Source of the DNA: Glycocaulis sp051859565 | Lineage (GTDB): Bacteria > Pseudomonadota > Alphaproteobacteria > Caulobacterales > Maricaulaceae | Assembly (NCBI RefSeq): GCF_051859565.1 | Contig: NZ_JBHYFK010000003.1 | Coordinates: 280,842-344,841, forward strand | Length of the DNA: 64,000 nt | Direction: 5' to 3' | Part shown: positions 62,603-64,000 of the stretch, piece by piece | Layout of the letters: each line of letters opens with the position of its first letter | Position numbering within the stretch: position 1 is the first letter of the stretch | Position numbers and translations under genes: made by a program | Notes under the pieces: model-generated | The model's input: only the letters and a program-made list of their open reading frames with translations | The model's database searches: none | Told to the model about the DNA's origin: nothing

Positions 62603-63831
62603 CCGCTCCTGTCTTCATCCTTGGTGGCGCGCAAAGCGATTTCGCCGCCAACTGGACGCGCAAGGACAAAACCCTCTTCGACATGGTCGCCGATACCACG
62701 CGCGCGGCGCTGGACGATGTGCAGATGGATGCCGCCGAGATCGACGCGGTGCATGTCGGCAATTTCGCCGGAGAGCTGTTCTGCGGTCAGGGCCTGCTGG
62801 GCGGCTTCATGGGCCATGTCGATCCCGGCTTTGAAGGCAAGCCCACAAGCCGCCACGAGGCGGCCTGCGCTTCCGGATCGATGGCGATACTCGCCGCCAT
62901 GAGCGACATCCTCGCCGGCCATTACGACACTATCGCGGTCGTGGGCGTGGAGATGATGCGCAACGTGCCCGGTGAAACCGCGGCGCAGCATCTGGGCAGT
63001 GCGGCCTGGGCCGGGCGCGAGGCGCTGGGCGCAAGGTATCTCTGGCCAGCCATGTTCTCCGATCTGGCCGAGGAGTATGATCGCCGCTACGGGCTGAAAT
63101 ACGAGCATCTGGCCGCGATCTCGCGCATCAATTTCGACAACGCCAAGCGTAACCCGCACGCACAGACACGGGCCTGGCAGTTCGGCGAAGGCAGTTTTGC
63201 GCGCGATGACGAGGCCAATCCCGTCATCGAAGGCTGGATGCGCCGCTCCGATTGTGGGCAGGTGACGGATGGCTCTGCCGTGATCGTGCTGGCGGGCGAG
63301 AAGTCCGCGCGGGCGTACGCGGCGAAGCGCGGGCTGGAGCTGGCTGCCATTCCCCGCCTCAAGGGCTGGGGGCACACCACCGCGCCGCTATTGATGGAAA
63401 CCAAGCTGGAAAAATCGCGCAAGGAGGGCGGTTACGCCCTGCCTTGGACGCGCAAGGCCATCACCGATGCCTACGCGCGAGCCGGCATTTCCGGCCCGGA
63501 AGATGTCGACGGGATCGAAACCCATGACTGCTTTTCGGTCACCGAATACATGGCGATCGAGCATTTCGGCCTCACCGCTCCGGGTGAAGCCTGGAAGGCG
63601 GTCGAGGACGGGACAATCGCGTTTGACGGCAAGCTGCCGGTGAACCCGTCCGGCGGGCTGATCGGGCTTGGCCATCCTGTTGGCGCGACCGGCGTGCGCA
63701 TGGCGCTCGATGCTGCGCGCCAGACATCGGGCAAGGCCGGCGACATGCAGGTGGAGGGCGCAAAAACCTTCGCCACCTTCAATGTCGGCGGCTCCGGCAC
63801 GGCGAATGTCTCGTTCGTGATCGGGGTTTAG
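62599..63831 (+). CDS. Thiolase-family protein (second)
   Basis: The 410-residue product has the active cysteine in HEAACASGSMAILA (Cys90). The HDCFSVTEYMAIEHFG region and GGLIGLGHPVGATGVRMALD complete the thiolase set. It is an SCP2/acetyl-CoA acetyltransferase-like thiolase, coupled to the ligase through an ATGA overlap. It is the last gene of the operon started by the nitronate monooxygenase. Its layout mirrors the first ligase-thiolase pair at 50.2-52.9 kb. Confidence 0.88.
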   Translation: MTAPVFILGGAQSDFAANWTRKDKTLFDMVADTTRAALDDVQMDAAEIDAVHVGNFAGELFCGQGLLGGFMGHVDPGFEGKPTSRHEAACASGSMAILAAMSDILAGHYDTIAVVGVEMMRNVPGETAAQHLGSAAWAGREALGARYLWPAMFSDLAEEYDRRYGLKYEHLAAISRINFDNAKRNPHAQTRAWQFGEGSFARDDEANPVIEGWMRRSDCGQVTDGSAVIVLAGEKSARAYAAKRGLELAAIPRLKGWGHTTAPLLMETKLEKSRKEGGYALPWTRKAITDAYARAGISGPEDVDGIETHDCFSVTEYMAIEHFGLTAPGEAWKAVEDGTIAFDGKLPVNPSGGLIGLGHPVGATGVRMALDAARQTSGKAGDMQVEGAKTFATFNVGGSGTANVSFVIGV

Positions 63832-63840
63832 GTCCAATCA

Positions 63841-63873
63841 TTGTCATGGCCCGGCTTGTCCGGGGAACCCATG
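63841..63873 (+). repeat. Short intergenic repeat, copy 2
   Basis: This is the second copy of the 33-base TTGTCATGGCCCGG...ACCCATG unit also found at 12685-12717, with 29 of 33 bases identical. Its hairpin is less perfect (TGGCCCGG against CCGGGGAA). Confidence 0.6.
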
Positions 63874-64000
63874 GTGTCTCCCCCCGCCTGCGGGGGGAGT
63901 GGCCCGAAGGGCCGAGGGGGGGTATCCCAGAAAGCGGGGGCCCCCCCCCCGGGCGCAACCCACACACCCCCCCCAACCGGGGGGGGCGCCCCCCCGGGGC
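63874..64000. other. Low-complexity G/C homopolymer tail, probably unreliable
   Basis: The last bases of the window are mostly runs of C or G up to about ten long, with no coding or palindromic logic beyond a small CCCCCCGC-type hairpin at the start. This looks like an assembly or basecalling end rather than biology. I see no gene in it. Confidence 0.6.

Overview
The window is a gene-dense, high-GC bacterial chromosome segment. It carries about 60 protein genes, three tRNAs (Asn, Cys, His), one strong candidate small RNA, and no rRNA, CRISPR array, insertion sequence or prophage. The gene content points to a dimorphic, stalked-type alphaproteobacterium (Caulobacterales/Maricaulales, Hyphomonadaceae- or Maricaulaceae-like). 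Supporting signs are a popZ-type polar organiser gene behind tolC, an ATP synthase Fo operon with paired b' and b subunits separate from F1, a tRNA-His lacking an encoded G-1 and having U72/A73, a DUF2336 protein, and CtrA-like boxes of the form TTAA-N7-TTAA. The genus assignment is inference.

Region 1 (1-20 kb) is housekeeping. It holds a membrane acyltransferase, the Fo operon atpI-atpB-atpE-atpF'-atpF, smc, a DsbA-like lipoprotein, and the tRNA amidotransferase genes gatC-gatA and gatB. gatCA and gatB are separated by four tiny membrane-protein genes and a quinone-oxidoreductase-like gene. After gatB come a GFA-family protein, a LysM protein, an Atm1-type ABC exporter and a metallophosphoesterase/lipid-kinase pair.

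Region 2 (20-35 kb) contains an acetyltransferase, tRNA-Asn, a probable small RNA with a CtrA-like promoter element, tRNA-Cys and the pcm-like/tolC/popZ cluster. It continues with a DUF3137 protein, a secreted alpha/beta hydrolase, a membrane protein with an XRE regulator, phenylalanine hydroxylase, a beta/gamma-crystallin-like secreted protein, gamma-glutamyltransferase, an AsmA protein and an M48 lipoprotein protease.

Region 3 (35-50 kb) starts with tRNA-His. It has a run of cell-cycle/polarity-flavoured genes: a coiled-coil protein behind a perfect CtrA box, a lytic transglycosylase, a DUF2336 protein, an HPt protein and a receiver protein. NAD kinase, an orphan egtB, a class II aldolase, a broken outer-membrane-protein gene, an RND efflux adaptor and pump, and a cytochrome c lipoprotein follow.

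Region 4 (50-64 kb) is catabolic. A minus-strand thioesterase/acyl-CoA ligase/thiolase operon faces a PaaN-type aldehyde dehydrogenase. A TonB receptor and a tandem-HxlR regulator follow, then a plus-strand operon of nitronate monooxygenase, carotenoid-cleavage-type oxygenase, acyl-CoA ligase and thiolase. A 20-bp motif, GTTTCNNTAACAAAGTGACC, occurs before the TonB receptor and again before this operon. This suggests one regulon for uptake and oxidative cleavage of an unidentified hydrophobic or aromatic substrate. The last 130 bases are runs of G and C that look like an unreliable sequence end.
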